Below, piece by piece: positions 5,105 to 5,587 of a stretch of 5,587 bases of DNA. Source of the stretch: Acidobacteriota bacterium (lineage in GTDB: Bacteria > Acidobacteriota > Blastocatellia > Pyrinomonadales > Pyrinomonadaceae); the NCBI GenBank assembly GCA_020853255.1, contig JADYZI010000404.1:1-5587 (forward strand). Direction: 5' to 3'. Each line of letters starts with the position of its first letter. The stretch's first letter is position 1. The position numbers were made by a program, and so were the translations under genes. Below the pieces are notes generated by a model that was given only the letters and a program-made list of their open reading frames with translations, was not told the DNA's origin and did no database searches.

Positions 5105-5572
5105 CTAGAACGGGATGTCGTCGTCTGCGGGCGTGGCGGATGAAGCAGGAGCGGCCCCGGCACCTGACGAAGCGGACGGACCGCCGCCGGTGTACTGCGG
5201 CTGATGATCTTCTTCGGATGAGCCGCCGGAATATTCTCCGCCTCCGCGTGAGCCGATGAACTGCATATCGGTCGCCTGGACGTCGAGAGTGTATCGGTTG
5301 TTGTTATCGCGGTCGGTCCATTCCTCGATCCGGAGGCGGCCCTCGATATAAACGGGCGAGCCTTTCGTGAGATATTTCGCGGCATTTTCCGCCTGTTGGC
5401 GCCAAAGCGTGATCTTGAACCACGTCGTTACGTCCTGCAATTCGCCGGACTTATCGCGTCTCTTTTCGTTGGTGGCCATCGTAAAACTGCATACGGCGAC
5501 GCCTTGTGGGGTGTAGCGAAGATCCGGGTCTTTGCCCAGGTTTCCAACGATGGTGATCTTGTTGAACGACAT
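5105..5572 (-). CDS. ssb: Single-stranded DNA-binding protein
   Basis: SSB coats single-stranded DNA during replication, recombination and repair, and recruits partner proteins through its C-terminal tip. The 155 residues have the usual bacterial layout. An OB-fold (about 1-108) opens with NKITIVGNLGKDPDLRYTPQ and includes TTWFKITLW (49-57, with Trp 51 and 57 in the positions of DNA-stacking aromatics), YLTKGSPVYIEGRL (67-80) and EEWTDRDN (83-90). A Gly/Ser/Ala/Pro-rich flexible linker follows (109-149), then the acidic tip DDDIPF (150-155). Length and tip are normal, so the gene looks complete. The ATG is supported by GAGGA upstream. Any promoter lies outside the window. The gene faces the RHS array and is GC-richer than candidate immunity gene 1 (38 of 60 bases at 5161-5220 by hand). 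Confidence 0.97.
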   Translation of the reverse strand: MSFNKITIVGNLGKDPDLRYTPQGVAVCSFTMATNEKRRDKSGELQDVTTWFKITLWRQQAENAAKYLTKGSPVYIEGRLRIEEWTDRDNNNRYTLDVQATDMQFIGSRGGGEYSGGSSEEDHQPQYTGGGPSASSGAGAAPASSATPADDDIPF

Positions 5573-5578
5573 TCAGAA

Positions 5579-5583
5579 TCCTC
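5579..5583 (-). promoter_or_regulatory. Ribosome binding site of ssb
   Basis: GAGGA on the - strand, six bases before the ATG, supports the chosen start. Confidence 0.7.
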
Positions 5584-5587
5584 AGTG

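Noticed and set aside
4903..5385. Long - strand reading frame overlapping ssb, with PPASAGG-like peptides
   Set aside because: It runs antiparallel in frame to nothing known. Half is ssb in another frame and half is translated repeats; ssb is unmistakable in its own frame.

Overview
The window comes from a bacterium. The style of its RHS/YD-repeat proteins, an SSB with an N-terminus of the type MSFNKITIVGNLG, and a gene-free zone packed with short GC-rich palindromic repeats suggest an Acidobacteriota genome, perhaps class Blastocatellia. That assignment rests on recalled resemblance only; no search was run.

Positions 1 to about 4386 form an accessory array of RHS polymorphic-toxin modules, all on the + strand. 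Module 1 is the tail of an RHS core (from about 43) that ends at DPDG and switches into a variable C-terminal domain (510-1259). A small exported protein, the candidate immunity protein (1272-1883), follows 9 bases later. Module 2 is a longer RHS core piece (coding sequence from 1884, first usable start codon 1968) with a different C-terminal domain (2802-3491) and an overlapping exported candidate immunity gene (3491-4030). A third RHS piece (4030 to about 4331) belongs to an earlier part of the RHS core. It is truncated at both ends and breaks off at a palindromic repeat. Each RHS piece begins directly at the stop codon of the gene before it, which suggests that toxin-plus-immunity cassettes were inserted into, or displaced, older RHS sequence.

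The two variable C-terminal domains look unrelated at first sight. Both carry an HExxE motif followed by Tyr-Gly and AHxxA, so both may be zincin-like metallopeptidases. Both downstream partners carry an export signal and an even number of cysteines in the mature part. A working model is a family of peptidase-like RHS effectors acting outside the cytoplasm, paired with exported inhibitors. The function is inferred, not shown.

Positions 4387-5104 hold no convincing gene. They are a mosaic of hairpins, a 14-base tandem repeat and a 27-base repeat family. Positions 5105-5572 on the - strand encode a complete single-stranded DNA-binding protein (ssb), an ordinary housekeeping gene that points toward the array and marks the edge of the accessory region.
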